Counted from the stretch's first letter, positions 51,014 to 59,164 are shown. The stretch is 64,000 nt of DNA from Amycolatopsis benzoatilytica AK 16/65 (GCF_000383915.1 NZ_KB912942.1:6644413-6708412), one strand, 5' to 3'. Program-made: numbers and translations. Notes: generated from the letters alone by a model not told the origin.

Positions 51014-52231
51014 ATGAAGGGGGTTCTCGGCGCGCCGGACTTCCGGCGGCTCTGGCTCGCCGACGCGCTCAGCCAGGTCGGCGACCGCATCGATTTCCTG
51101 GTGATTCCGCTGCTCGCGACCACCACGCTCGCCGCTTCCGTGATCGAGGTTTCGCTGCTGCGGACGCTGAGCACGCTGCCCTACCTGCTGATCGGGTTGC
51201 CGGCAGGCGCGTGGTGCGACCGGATGCGGAGCAGACCGGTGCTGGTCGCCGCCGACGTCGGCCGGGCGCTGCTGATCGGCTCGCTTCCGATCGCCGCCCT
51301 GTCCGGGTCGCTGACGCTGGGTCACCTGTACGCGGTCGTACTGCTGACCGGCGCGTTCAGCGTGTTTTTCAACGTCGCGCACCAGACCTGCCTGCCGCAG
51401 CTGGTCGAGCGCGACCAGCTGCCGGAAGCGAACGCGCGGCTGCAGACGAACCTGTCGGTCGCCGCGATCTCCGGCCCCGGACTCGGCGGCCTGATCGTGC
51501 AGTTCGCCGGGAGCGCCGGTGCGATCGCGGTCGACGCGCTGACCTACGTCTGGTCCGCGCTGTGGCTGCGTCGCATCCGCACCCCGGACGCGTTGCCCGA
51601 GCCGGCCGAACGCAACCTGCGCCGCGAGATCGGCGAAGGGCTGCGAATCCTGCTGCACAGCCCGATCCTGCGAGCGATCGCCGTCCACAGTGCGGTGTCG
51701 AGCCTGTTTCAGTCCATGTTCATGGCGGTGTCCATGGTGTTCGTCGTCCGCGACATGCACCTCGCGCCGTACGCGATCGGCCTGCTCGGCACCCTCTTCC
51801 TGACCGGCGCACTGCTGGCGAGCGCAGTCGCGCGCCCACTCGGCACCCGCTTCGGTGCCGCGCAGGCGCTTTATCTCGGTGCGGCCGTGTACAGCGTTTC
51901 GTTTCTGCTGGCTGCGTTTGCGACGCCGGGATGGGGCCTCGTCTGGTGGGTTCTCGGCAATGCCGGGTCCAGCTTCGGAATCATCGTGCTGAACGTGTAC
52001 ACGACGAGTTTCCGGCAGGCGATCACGCCGCGGCACCTGCTGGGACGCGTCTCTTCGGTCTCACAAACGCTTGTCTTCGGCGTCGCGCCGATCGGCAGCC
52101 TGGTCGGCGGGTTGATCGCCGAACTCACCACAACTCGGGTCACGCTGTACGTGTGCGGCATCGGAATCCTCGCCGCATCAGCGATTCTGCTCGCTTCGCC
52201 GCTTCGCGGGATGCGTGATCTGCCGAGCTAG
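51014..52231 (+). CDS. MFS transporter (MFS_3/enterobactin exporter-like)
   Basis: The 405-residue 12-helix transporter opens with FRRLWLADALSQVGDRIDFL and has LVIPLLATTTLAASVIEVSL and GAWCDRMRSRPVLVAADVGR (loop 2-3 motif of the MFS). This group includes macrolide and siderophore exporters. The start at 51014 is preceded by a -10-like box and a palindromic operator rather than a ribosome site, hinting at leaderless translation. The stop codon overlaps the end of the converging TetR gene by 4 bases. The substrate is unknown. Confidence 0.88.
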   Translation: MKGVLGAPDFRRLWLADALSQVGDRIDFLVIPLLATTTLAASVIEVSLLRTLSTLPYLLIGLPAGAWCDRMRSRPVLVAADVGRALLIGSLPIAALSGSLTLGHLYAVVLLTGAFSVFFNVAHQTCLPQLVERDQLPEANARLQTNLSVAAISGPGLGGLIVQFAGSAGAIAVDALTYVWSALWLRRIRTPDALPEPAERNLRREIGEGLRILLHSPILRAIAVHSAVSSLFQSMFMAVSMVFVVRDMHLAPYAIGLLGTLFLTGALLASAVARPLGTRFGAAQALYLGAAVYSVSFLLAAFATPGWGLVWWVLGNAGSSFGIIVLNVYTTSFRQAITPRHLLGRVSSVSQTLVFGVAPIGSLVGGLIAELTTTRVTLYVCGIGILAASAILLASPLRGMRDLPS

Positions 52232-52773
52232 ACCTTGCGCAAACCGTCCAACAGCACGCGCACGAGGTGCCGACTGTCCGGCGTAAACCTCTCCACGGCG
52301 AGCGCGCCGACGATGAGCGCCCGCAGGTCCTCACCGTCGATGTCCTCACGTACCGCACCTGCAGCTTGCGCGCGCTCCAAAAGCGCCGTGAGGTTCACGC
52401 GGAACCTCTCAGCAGCCTCCGCCTTGTACGCCGAACCGCTGGCCTCGCCGAGCGCTTCGCAGATCGCGCGGTTGCGAGACGCCTGCTCGATGACGCGGGT
52501 GAAGAAGCCGAAGAACGCTTCCCCCGGGGCACCCGAGTCGATCAGTTCCTGCGCCTCGACGCCGAACTGTTCCAGCCGTTCCACGACGACCGCCTGGAAC
52601 AACGCTTCCTTGCTGGGGAAATGGCGATAGACCGTGCCCGCACCGACGCCGGCCAGCCGCGCGATGTCGTCCAACGGCACGGCGAGCCCGTCCGCCGCGA
52701 ACGCCGTCTCGGCAGCAGCCAGCACACGAGCGCGATTCCGGCGCGCGTCCGCGCGGAGCACCGGCTTGTCCAC
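52228..52773 (-). CDS. TetR-family transcriptional regulator
   Basis: The 181-residue protein starts with GTG at 52773 behind GAGGAGG. The helix-turn-helix VPLDDIARLAGVGAGTVYRHFPSKEALFQ is a standard TetR motif; the C-terminal ligand domain (EAQELIDSGAPGEAFFGFF onward) is of the common SCO-type TetR_C class. It diverges from the SnoaL-type gene. A long palindrome lies between them and is its likely operator. The converging MFS gene is another possible target. Confidence 0.9.
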   Translation of the reverse strand: MDKPVLRADARRNRARVLAAAETAFAADGLAVPLDDIARLAGVGAGTVYRHFPSKEALFQAVVVERLEQFGVEAQELIDSGAPGEAFFGFFTRVIEQASRNRAICEALGEASGSAYKAEAAERFRVNLTALLERAQAAGAVREDIDGEDLRALIVGALAVERFTPDSRHLVRVLLDGLRKV

Positions 52774-52871
52774 CGGCCGCCTCCTCTGATCCCAGTTCGG
52801 ATGTGTCGACCGATTCTTCCCTGGAACGATCTGCGCCGCTTCGGACCGTGTCCCAGATCTCCAGTCCGTCA

Positions 52872-52904
52872 TTGACAACCGGAGTAAGCACTCCGTATTG
52901 TCAA
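52872..52904. promoter_or_regulatory. Long palindromic operator at the SnoaL-type promoter
   Basis: TTGACAA-c-CGGAGT-aagc-ACTCCG-ta-TTGTCAA is palindromic over 33 bp (6-bp inner and 7-bp outer arms, slightly offset). TTGACA (52872-52877) and TATTGT (52896-52901), 18 bases apart, would be the -35 and -10 boxes of the SnoaL-type gene. A repressor here would block that promoter; the divergent TetR is the obvious candidate. Confidence 0.68.
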
Positions 52905-52953
52905 AACGGGTGCACCGTTCCGATTATCCGCCAGTCTTCCCGAAAGGGTTCCG

Positions 52954-53721
52954 ATGACCCGCACTGTGTCCGAAGTGGCCAAGATCTTCGCCGAGGCGTT
53001 GAGTGCGCTCGACGCCTCGGCACTGGCCGGCGTCCTCGCCGAAGACGCCGTCTACTCCGTGCCGTTCACCGGCCACCGTTCAGTCGGCCGAGACGCCGTC
53101 CTGGCCACCCTCGACGCCGGCGGCAAGACGGCCGCCTCGATCGGTCTGACCAAGGTGGACGTGACGACCACCGAAACCGCCGACGGATTCACCCTCGAAC
53201 TCGTCGCGGAAGGGCGGAATCCGCACACCGGCCACAGCTATCGCCTCCCTTCGTCCGCTGGGCTGCTGACCGTCCGGGACGGCGAGGTGACCGAATACCG
53301 CGACTACCCGAACACCGGTGCGGCGAGCGCGCTGATGGGAACCGCGGAGGTGTTCCAGCGGTTTCTCGACGCGTCGGTCGGCAACCGCTGGGACGACCTC
53401 GCGGACTGCTACGCCGAGGACGTGGTGATCGAGATCCCGTTCGCGCCGGCCGGGGTGCCGAAGGTGTCGGAAGGGCGGGAGCTCCTGCGCAAACGCTTTC
53501 ACCAGGCCGGGGAGCGGCGGACGATCACCAAGGCGGACCGGGTCTCGGTGCACCGGACGAGCGATCCGGAAGTGCTGGTCGCAGAGTTCGACCTGCACGG
53601 CGTGCTCGACGGCAAGCAGTACGTGTCGTCCTACTGCCTGGTGATGACGGTGCGCGACGGCCAGATCGTGCGCTCCCGCGACTACTCCGGATCGCCGGTC
53701 TTCGACCCCAGCCCCGCCTGA
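52954..53721 (+). CDS. Two-domain SnoaL-like (NTF2 fold) protein
   Basis: The 255-residue protein consists of two NTF2/SnoaL-type domains in tandem: residues 1 to about 125 (FAEALSALDASALAGVLAED, VTEYRDYPNTGAA) and about 130 to 250 (VFQRFLDASVGNRWDDLADC, VRSRDYSGSP). SnoaL folds form alpha+beta cones binding hydrophobic ligands, with enzyme activities such as cyclase, isomerase or limonene epoxide hydrolase. The Asp/Tyr pair in the YRDYPN and SRDYSG segments is placed as in the family. GAAAGGG precedes the ATG. It is probably repressed by the divergent TetR and de-repressed by its substrate. Confidence 0.87.
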   Translation: MTRTVSEVAKIFAEALSALDASALAGVLAEDAVYSVPFTGHRSVGRDAVLATLDAGGKTAASIGLTKVDVTTTETADGFTLELVAEGRNPHTGHSYRLPSSAGLLTVRDGEVTEYRDYPNTGAASALMGTAEVFQRFLDASVGNRWDDLADCYAEDVVIEIPFAPAGVPKVSEGRELLRKRFHQAGERRTITKADRVSVHRTSDPEVLVAEFDLHGVLDGKQYVSSYCLVMTVRDGQIVRSRDYSGSPVFDPSPA

Positions 53722-53722
53722 A

Positions 53723-53777
53723 GTCCGTGAAGGGCCCCTTGCCGGAATCTGAGTCCCGCAAGGGGCCCTTCCCGGAC
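53723..53777. repeat. GGGCCC-family dispersed inverted repeat, copy 3
   Basis: The arms GTCCGTGAAGGGCCCCTT and AAGGGGCCCTTCCCGGAC pair over 18 bp with one mismatch around a 19-base spacer. It is the most perfect copy. It starts 2 bases after the SnoaL-type stop and lies in the gap converging with the DUF457 gene, the same context as copies 1 and 2. Confidence 0.85.
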
Positions 53778-53809
53778 CGGACCTGGGCAAAGGCAAAGCC
53801 GCGCGAGCC

Positions 53810-54598
53810 TCAGCGCGTCGCGGTTTGCGAAACCCCCGGCGTGAACAGGTGCTCCGCGGTCGCCATCGTCCAGTCCCACACGCCGGGCACCAGCAGCACG
53901 CCGACGAGGAAGAACAACGGGAACACCACCCGCGTCTCCACCTTCTTGCCGGTGTGCAGCCGCAACGGCTTGGGCGGGCGGATCTCGTACCAGGTCTCCC
54001 CCATGATCGGCAGCGGGAAGAGGTACGGACAGCCGGATTCGGTCAGCGAATCGCCGAGGCAATGCGTGAAACACCCGGCGGCGACGGCGACGCCGAGCCA
54101 GCCCGAGATGTCCGCCAGCTGCGCCGCCGGATCGGCCGGCGCGGTGAGCAGCCACCAGACCACGGCACCGCCGTAAACCAGCAGCAGCCAGTCGCCCAAT
54201 GCGGAAATCGCGAGCAGCAAGCCGAACAGCAGGACGCCGAGCACGGCCCACTGGCCGCCGGCCGAGCAGCCGGCCGACGTGGCCGCGCCGAGGCCGACCG
54301 CGAACAGCAGCGTGTGCGAAAGGTGGCGGTGGGTGCCCTTCGACTTCTCGTCGCGCGGGCCCTTCGTCAGCGCGTACACCGCCGCGGACAGCCGCCGCAA
54401 CAGCCAGGACAGTCCGCCGGTCAGCCAGCCGAACAGGCGGGTGGCGCTCGCGTGCGGATGGTCCAGGTCCGGCAGCAGTGCGAACCCGGCCGTGGTGGCG
54501 GCGAAAACCACCGCCTGGTGCACCGTGCCGACGCCGACCACTGGTGCCAAGGCGAGCCCCGCGCACCAGCCGGTCAGGGCGTGCGTGCGCCCCATCAT
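53810..54598 (-). CDS. DUF457-type membrane-bound metal-dependent hydrolase (YdjM-like)
   Basis: The 262-residue integral membrane protein has the start MMGRTHALTGWCAGLALAP and the His/Asp-rich LLPDLDHPHASATRL, KGTHRHLSHTLLFAVGLG and FTHCLGDSLTESGCPYLFPL of the DUF457/YdjM family. The histidine and aspartate pattern suggests a membrane-embedded metal hydrolase; YdjM-type proteins are implicated in phospholipid or SOS-linked envelope processes, without firm function. About six membrane helices are visible. The gene converges with SnoaL and is upstream-adjacent to the STAS gene. Confidence 0.87.
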   Translation of the reverse strand: MMGRTHALTGWCAGLALAPVVGVGTVHQAVVFAATTAGFALLPDLDHPHASATRLFGWLTGGLSWLLRRLSAAVYALTKGPRDEKSKGTHRHLSHTLLFAVGLGAATSAGCSAGGQWAVLGVLLFGLLLAISALGDWLLLVYGGAVVWWLLTAPADPAAQLADISGWLGVAVAAGCFTHCLGDSLTESGCPYLFPLPIMGETWYEIRPPKPLRLHTGKKVETRVVFPLFFLVGVLLVPGVWDWTMATAEHLFTPGVSQTATR

Positions 54599-54657
54599 GA
54601 TGGTTGTCCCCCAGGTCGCGGGCCCATTTTCGCGGTCCGCGCGACCGTATCGGGAGA

Positions 54658-55011
54658 TCAGGCCGGCGGTTCCTCCGACACGCTCAGGTGCTCGGCCACA
54701 CCGGTGAGCTCGATCACCCGGCTGACCGCCGGACTGGGCACCACCTCGAGTTCGACCTTCCGCTCGCCCGCCTGCCGCTGGGCATGCAGGACGACGTTCA
54801 AGGCGGAGGAATCGAAGAAGGTCACGCCGGTCAGGTCGGCGACCACGCGCCGGGAGTTCTTGTCCGCGATCAGGTCGGCAAGAGCTTCCTGCAGCTGCGG
54901 GCTGGTGAGCAGATCGAGCTCACCCGTGACCACCACCCTCGGCTGGGCGGCCGCGGTGTCCAGCGTGATGCCGAATCCCGGCGGAGTGGCGTTCTGGTCG
55001 GCTGCGGGCAT
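54658..55011 (-). CDS. STAS-domain anti-sigma factor antagonist
   Basis: The 117-residue STAS protein has the strand-helix order FGITLDTAAAQPRVVVTGELDLLTSPQLQEAL and the phosphorylation site region DLTGVTFFDSSALNVVL with Ser-Ser, where kinase anti-sigma factors phosphorylate. Unphosphorylated it would bind and neutralise an RsbW-type anti-sigma factor, releasing a SigB/SigF-type sigma factor. Candidate partners are encoded within 2 kb: the RsbW-like proteins at 55684 and 56938 and the SigF-like factor at 56097. GAGGAG lies about 8 bases before the ATG at 55011; an upstream Met is less likely. Confidence 0.88.
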   Translation of the reverse strand: MPAADQNATPPGFGITLDTAAAQPRVVVTGELDLLTSPQLQEALADLIADKNSRRVVADLTGVTFFDSSALNVVLHAQRQAGERKVELEVVPSPAVSRVIELTGVAEHLSVSEEPPA

Positions 55012-55177
55012 GCAGTTTCTCCTCGTCAGGCGCTGCACCTGCGCCGGTACGCGCCTGTGGTCTCAAGCGGCAACCGTGTCCCGGTCCCAAGCATCTGGAG
55101 ACCCAACCCTAACCCAGCGGCTCGCGCTCGCCGCGTCGGCACTTGGCTACTCCTTGGCGCGGGCCTGGCACGCGGAC

Positions 55178-55220
55178 GCCCGCTGCCCGCGCACCGCAGG
55201 TCGGCGCGCGGGCAGCGGGC
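55178..55220. terminator. Hairpin downstream of whiB
   Basis: Perfect 15-bp arms GCCCGCTGCCCGCGC and complement surround a 13-base loop, just after the WhiB stop codon. There is no T-tract. A transcription terminator is likely. The remaining part of the gap 55012-55228 has no gene. Confidence 0.7.
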
Positions 55221-55228
55221 GGGTCGGT

Positions 55229-55534
55229 TCAGGCGGACACGGTCTTGCGCTTCGCGCGCCGTTCGCGCATGAACAGCTCGCGGCGCTCGATCTCGCCGAG
55301 CCCTCCCCAGATCCCGTAGGGCTCTTGGACGGTCATCGCGTGCTCACGGCATTGCTTCAGCACCGGACAGGCGTGGCAGATCGCCTTCGCGCGCGACTCC
55401 CGGCGTTCGCGCGCGGAGCCACGCTCGTTGTCGGTATGGAAGAACAGGCTGCTGTCCGCGCCGCGGCACGAGCCGCGAAGCTGCCACTCCCACTCCTCTG
55501 CCACCACGTTGGGCAGCCGGCTCACATCAGCCAT
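55229..55534 (-). CDS. WhiB-family iron-sulfur transcription factor
   Basis: The 101-residue WhiB-like protein has four Cys ligands for a [4Fe-4S] cluster: C23 (RGSCRGADSSLFF) and C53/C56/C62 (AICHACPVLKQCREHA). The GIWGGLGEIERRELF turn and the basic tail RRAKRKTVSA for DNA binding follow. WhiB proteins work with the sigma factor of RNA polymerase in development, redox or stress control, and occur only in actinobacteria and their phages. The gene diverges from the RsbW/SigF operon, which fits a stress-response centre. The subclass cannot be assigned safely from sequence by eye. Confidence 0.93.
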   Translation of the reverse strand: MADVSRLPNVVAEEWEWQLRGSCRGADSSLFFHTDNERGSARERRESRAKAICHACPVLKQCREHAMTVQEPYGIWGGLGEIERRELFMRERRAKRKTVSA

Positions 55535-55603
55535 GTCGTCCCACCTCTCCCGGGATCAGCACTCGATCGCTACATGCCCGCCCCGCGCGACGGTCAAACC
55601 CGG

Positions 55604-55629
55604 GTTTGGTTTGCCCACCCCCCGGGCAG
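55604..55629 (+). promoter_or_regulatory. Candidate SigF-type promoter of the rsbW/sigF operon
   Basis: GTTT (55604-55607), 16 bases, GGGCAG (55624-55629) fits the SigB/SigF promoter pattern GTTT-N15-17-GGGTAT with a weaker -10 box. It lies about 55 bases before the RsbW-like start, so the sigma factor may read its own operon. The match is by eye. Confidence 0.4.
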
Positions 55630-55683
55630 GTACCAGGACGGGCACGAAAGACTGGCGGCGCACGCCGGAGAGAGGAACAGCAC

Positions 55684-56100
55684 GTGGAGGAGAACGCCCC
55701 GCTCGAGCGCGAGGACGCACAGCTCATCGAGGTGCGGACAGCGGCGATCCCGCACGTGGTGCCCACCCTGCGGACCATCGTGGCGGACATCGCGATGCGC
55801 CAGGACTTCGACCTGGACGCGGTCGAGGACCTGCGGATGGCGGTCGACGAAGCCTGCTCGATGCTGCTGCCCTCGGCCGCCGACGGCAAGCTGACCTGCG
55901 TGTTCTCCTGGATCGAGGGCCGGATCGAGGTGACCGTGTCGGTGGTCTCCGACCGCCCCGACCACGGCGACGAGACCGGGCTGTCCTGGCAGCTGCTCAC
56001 CGCGCTCGCGACGTCGGCGCGGCGCACCGTGACCCCGGCCGACGGCCGGTACCTCTCCCGGGTGCAACTGGTCCGGGAGAGCGAGACGGCCAGCTCGTGA
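55684..56100 (+). CDS. RsbW-like anti-sigma factor kinase
   Basis: The 138-residue protein starts with GTG after AGAGGAAC. It has the GHKL ATPase layout of anti-sigma factors: N-box DLRMAVDEACSMLLP and a degenerate G-box region (GDETGLSWQLLTALATSA). As an RsbW-type protein it would bind and silence the SigF-like factor encoded immediately after it (GTGA overlap) and phosphorylate a STAS antagonist. Such gene order, anti-sigma then sigma, is typical of SigB/SigF systems in actinobacteria. The upstream in-frame extension to 55606 is Arg-rich and not protein-like. Confidence 0.86.
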   Translation: MEENAPLEREDAQLIEVRTAAIPHVVPTLRTIVADIAMRQDFDLDAVEDLRMAVDEACSMLLPSAADGKLTCVFSWIEGRIEVTVSVVSDRPDHGDETGLSWQLLTALATSARRTVTPADGRYLSRVQLVRESETASS

Positions 56101-56873
56101 CGAACCCCGCCGGCGGCGAAGAACCCACCGACGTGGCAGCTTTGTTCCAGGAGCTGACCGGGCTGCCCGAGCGTTCGGCGCGTCGCGAGGAGATCCGCGA
56201 CCGGCTGGTCCGCGAGCACCTCGAACTGGCCCGCAACCTGGCCCGGAAGTTCCGCAACCGGGACGAGGCGATGGACGACCTGGTGCAGATCGCCACGGTC
56301 GGCCTGATCCACGCGGTGGACCGCTACGACCCGGCCCAGGGCACCGACTTCCTCGCCTTCGCGGTGCCGACGATCTCCGGCGAGCTGCGCCACCACTTTC
56401 GCGACAACAGCTGGTCGGTGCGGGTGCCGAGGCGGCTGAAGGAGCTCAACGCGACGATTTCGGCGGCGCGCGAGGAGCTGACCGTGCGGCTGTCGCGGGC
56501 CCCGAAGCCGAGTGAGATCGCCCGGCATCTCGACGTGCCGATCGAGGACGTTTACGAGGGCTTGCGCGCCGGCCAGGGCCGATACGGGGCGTCGCTGGAC
56601 AATCTGCTGGAGAACTCCGCGCACACCCGGTTCGGCGCGCCGGACGCGAACCTCGGCCAGGCCGAGCTGCGCGAGGCGCTGCGGCCGATGCTGGACAGCC
56701 TGCCCGAGCGGGAACGCAAGATCGTCGCACTGCGGTTCGGGTCCGGGATGAGCCAGTCGGACATCGCGCGCCGCGTCGGGGTTTCGCAGATGCAGGTGTC
56801 CCGGCTGCTCGCCGCGACGCTGAAGAAACTCCGCACCGGACTGGCCGAGACGGACATCACCGAAGGCACCTGA
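56097..56873 (+). CDS. sigF: SigB/SigF-type sigma factor
   Basis: The 258-residue sigma-70 factor of group 3 has region 2 (LARNLARKFRNRDEAMDDLVQIATVGLIHAVDRYDP in outline), region 3 (SWSVRVPRRLKELNATISAA, KPSEIARHLDVPIEDVYEGL) and region 4 (LDSLPERERKIVALRFGSGM, SQSDIARRVGVSQMQVSRLL). This is the length and layout of actinobacterial SigF/SigB stress and sporulation-type factors. It is coupled to the RsbW-like gene upstream. A second RsbW-like gene follows. It probably reads general stress genes, possibly including its own operon. Confidence 0.92.
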   Translation: MTNPAGGEEPTDVAALFQELTGLPERSARREEIRDRLVREHLELARNLARKFRNRDEAMDDLVQIATVGLIHAVDRYDPAQGTDFLAFAVPTISGELRHHFRDNSWSVRVPRRLKELNATISAAREELTVRLSRAPKPSEIARHLDVPIEDVYEGLRAGQGRYGASLDNLLENSAHTRFGAPDANLGQAELREALRPMLDSLPERERKIVALRFGSGMSQSDIARRVGVSQMQVSRLLAATLKKLRTGLAETDITEGT

Positions 56874-56937
56874 TTTGTCTTGGGCCCAGTTGGGTAAACA
56901 CCACGTGCGAGCGAAGAGGCCGGGAGGTGCGGACGCC

Positions 56938-57354
56938 ATGACGACGTCGAGGATGCCGACCAGGAGCACCGCGGCGGCTGCCGCGACTGTGCGCCTGGCG
57001 CTCCCGGCTGACGTCACCGCACCCGCCATCGCGCGAGCGCAGGTCCGCGCCGCGCTCGCCGAACTCGACGTCCCCGACCAGCTGCGCGACGACGTGCTGC
57101 TGGCGACGTCCGAACTGGTCACCAACGCGTTCGAGCACGGCGGCCGGCCAGGCAGGCTGGAGCTGCGGACGGACGGCTGCGAGCTGGTGATCCGGGTGTT
57201 CGACACGTCCTCGTCGATCCCGGAGCTGAAGGAGCCGATCGCGGCGGCGGCGCGCAGCCGCGGGCTGCAGCTGGTCCGCGCGCTGGCGCGACGCTGGGGC
57301 TACGACCCGGCCGAGGGCGGGAAGTGCGTCTGGGCGGCGTTCGCCCTGTCCTGA
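56938..57354 (+). CDS. Second RsbW-like GHKL ATPase
   Basis: The 138-residue protein has the GHKL layout with clear N-box DVLLATSELVTNAFEHGG and a G2-like region AAARSRGLQLVRALARRWGY. Unlike the RsbW-like protein at 55684 it looks like a complete ATPase. The start at 56938 is chosen because GGGAGG lies upstream; an upstream in-frame Met at 56875 overlaps the sigF end. GGGTAA just upstream (about 56892) resembles a SigF -10 box. Two RsbW-like genes flanking one sigF gene suggest a branched anti-sigma control; the division of labour is unknown. Confidence 0.88.
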   Translation: MTTSRMPTRSTAAAAATVRLALPADVTAPAIARAQVRAALAELDVPDQLRDDVLLATSELVTNAFEHGGRPGRLELRTDGCELVIRVFDTSSSIPELKEPIAAAARSRGLQLVRALARRWGYDPAEGGKCVWAAFALS

Positions 57355-57424
57355 CGGCGGAGCACGACCAGGCCGAGGTAGTCCGAAGGCCGGGATTGGT
57401 CCTGAAGGCGGGCATGATCGAGCT

Positions 57425-58075
57425 ATGACCGCTGGTGAATTGACTCCCGAACAGCTGCTGACCACCACCCGCACCGTGCGCAAGCGACTGGACTTCGAGC
57501 GGCCGGTGCCGCTGGATCTGGTCGAGAAGGCGCTGACGATCGCATTGCAGGCGCCGAGCGCGTCGAACCGGCAGAACTGGCATTGGCTCGTCGTCACCGA
57601 CGCTCAGCAGCGGGCCGGGCTGGCCGAGCTGTACCAGCGGGCCGCGCGGCAGTACTTCGGCGGGTCGAGGTCCGCCGGGGCGTTGTTCGCCGAAGATCCG
57701 GAGCGGGCCGCGGTGCAGCAGCGGGTCGCGTCCAGTGCCGAGTACCTCGCCGACCGGATGGCCGACGTGCCGGTGCTGGTCGTCCCGTGCATCGAGACCG
57801 CGAGCGCCGAACTGCCCGCCGGAAACCAGGCCGCTCTCTGGGCGTCCCTGCTGCCCGCGGTCTGGAGCTACCAGCTGGCGGCGCGTTCGCTCGGTCTCGG
57901 CACGGCCTGGACCACCCTGCATCTGGCGTACGAAAAAGAAGCCGCCGAGCTGCTCGGGCTTCCCGAGACGGTCCATCAGGGCGCGCTCGTCCCGACCGCG
58001 TTCTACACCGGCGACACCTTCAAACCGGCCGCGCGGCAACCGTTGTCCGAGGTGCTGCACTTCGACCGCTGGTGA
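57425..58075 (+). CDS. Nitroreductase-family flavoprotein
   Basis: The 216-residue FMN enzyme of the nitroreductase fold has the FMN-binding segments TRTVRKRLDFERPVPLDLVE, APSASNRQNWHWLVV and LGLGTAWTTLH. It would use NAD(P)H to reduce nitro compounds, quinones or other acceptors in the cytoplasm. The layout RTVRKRLDF-N-APSASNRQ is typical of oxygen-insensitive nitroreductases. It lies 70 bp after the second RsbW-like gene and 54 bp before a LuxR-type regulator on the same strand, without an obvious link. Confidence 0.9.
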   Translation: MTAGELTPEQLLTTTRTVRKRLDFERPVPLDLVEKALTIALQAPSASNRQNWHWLVVTDAQQRAGLAELYQRAARQYFGGSRSAGALFAEDPERAAVQQRVASSAEYLADRMADVPVLVVPCIETASAELPAGNQAALWASLLPAVWSYQLAARSLGLGTAWTTLHLAYEKEAAELLGLPETVHQGALVPTAFYTGDTFKPAARQPLSEVLHFDRW

Positions 58076-58129
58076 GCCTTGTCCGGTTCTGTCGTATTCG
58101 CCCCGCCACGCAGTGGCTACGCTCGCCGG

Positions 58130-59143
58130 ATGCTGGACGTGATCGGCGTGACCGGAGACGAGGAGCGGGTCTACCGGCTCCTCGTCGGGATGTTCGACGC
58201 CGGGCCGGCGCAGCTGGCCCAGCAGCTGGGGCTCGCTCCGGCGCAGGTGTCGGCCGCGCTGCGTTCGCTGCACGCCAAAGGCCTGGTCAGCCTGGTCGCC
58301 GGGGAGGAGCCGCGGTACGCGCCGTCGCCGCCGGACGTCGCCTTCGGTCCGTTGCTGATGCGCGGGCAGGAGTCGCTCGAATGGGCGCGAGCCGCCGTGA
58401 ACCGGCTGGCCGAGGACTACCGCGGCGGCGCCCGGCGGCGCGACGCGACGCAGCTGGTCGAGGTCATCACCGGCAGCGCGGCGATCCGGCAGCAGATGGC
58501 GAACCTGCAGATCGGGGCGCGCCGCGAGCTGCTGGCGTTCTGCAAGGCCGGGCATATCGCACTGCCCGCCTCGGAAAACCACGACGAGTTCGACGCGCTC
58601 GCCCGCGGCGTGCGGTTCCGGGTGGTCTACGAGCGCGCGCTGCTGGAAGAGCCCGGGATGATCGAGAACGTCGCGCTCGGCATCCGGCACGGCGAGGCGG
58701 CGCGGTCGTCCGCCGTGGTGCCGGTGCGGATGGCGATCGCGGACGGGTCGATCGCGTTGTGCCCGCTGGTGCAGAACCTGGACGGCTCTGGCGAGCCGAC
58801 CGCGGCGCTGATCCGGGAAAGCAGCCTGCTCTCCGCGTTGATCGCGTTGTTCGAAAGCTATTGGGAACGCGCCTGGCCGTTGCGCGCGGACGGCACTCCG
58901 CAGGACGCCGCCGAGCCGACCGCGGGCGGCACCCATCCGGACCGGGACGAGCGCCACCTGCTGTCGTTGCTGGTCGCCGGGGTCACCGACAAAGCGATCG
59001 CGACCCGGCTCGCGGTGAGCCAGCGGACCGTCCAGCGACGGATCAGCGACCTGATGTCCCGGATGAACGTGCACACCCGGATGCAGCTCGCCTGGGAGGT
59101 CAGCAGGCGCGGCTGGCTCGACGAGCCGGCGGCGGCCGGGTAG
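58130..59143 (+). CDS. LuxR-type regulator with TrmB-like N-terminus
   Basis: The 337-residue protein has two DNA-binding-type ends. The N-terminal winged helix (DEERVYRLLVGMFDAGPAQLA, QLGLAPAQVSAALRSLHAKGL) is of the TrmB/MarR kind. A C-terminal LuxR helix-turn-helix (LSLLVAGVTDKAIATRLAVSQRTVQRRISDLMSRM in outline) follows a central effector-like domain. This domain order is common in Streptomyces and relatives, where such proteins regulate secreted enzymes or antibiotic genes. It converges on the subtilase gene, so it may regulate that protease, but this is inferred from position only. Confidence 0.83.
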   Translation: MLDVIGVTGDEERVYRLLVGMFDAGPAQLAQQLGLAPAQVSAALRSLHAKGLVSLVAGEEPRYAPSPPDVAFGPLLMRGQESLEWARAAVNRLAEDYRGGARRRDATQLVEVITGSAAIRQQMANLQIGARRELLAFCKAGHIALPASENHDEFDALARGVRFRVVYERALLEEPGMIENVALGIRHGEAARSSAVVPVRMAIADGSIALCPLVQNLDGSGEPTAALIRESSLLSALIALFESYWERAWPLRADGTPQDAAEPTAGGTHPDRDERHLLSLLVAGVTDKAIATRLAVSQRTVQRRISDLMSRMNVHTRMQLAWEVSRRGWLDEPAAAG

Positions 59144-59158
59144 TCCGCCCGGCCGCCG
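59130..59158. terminator. Bidirectional hairpin terminator
   Basis: Perfect 11-bp arms CGGCGGCCGGG and complement surround a 7-base loop (TAGTCCG) that contains the TAG stop codon of the LuxR-type gene. It lies between this gene and the converging subtilase gene and probably terminates both. Confidence 0.78.
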
Positions 59159-59164
59159 CGGCTT

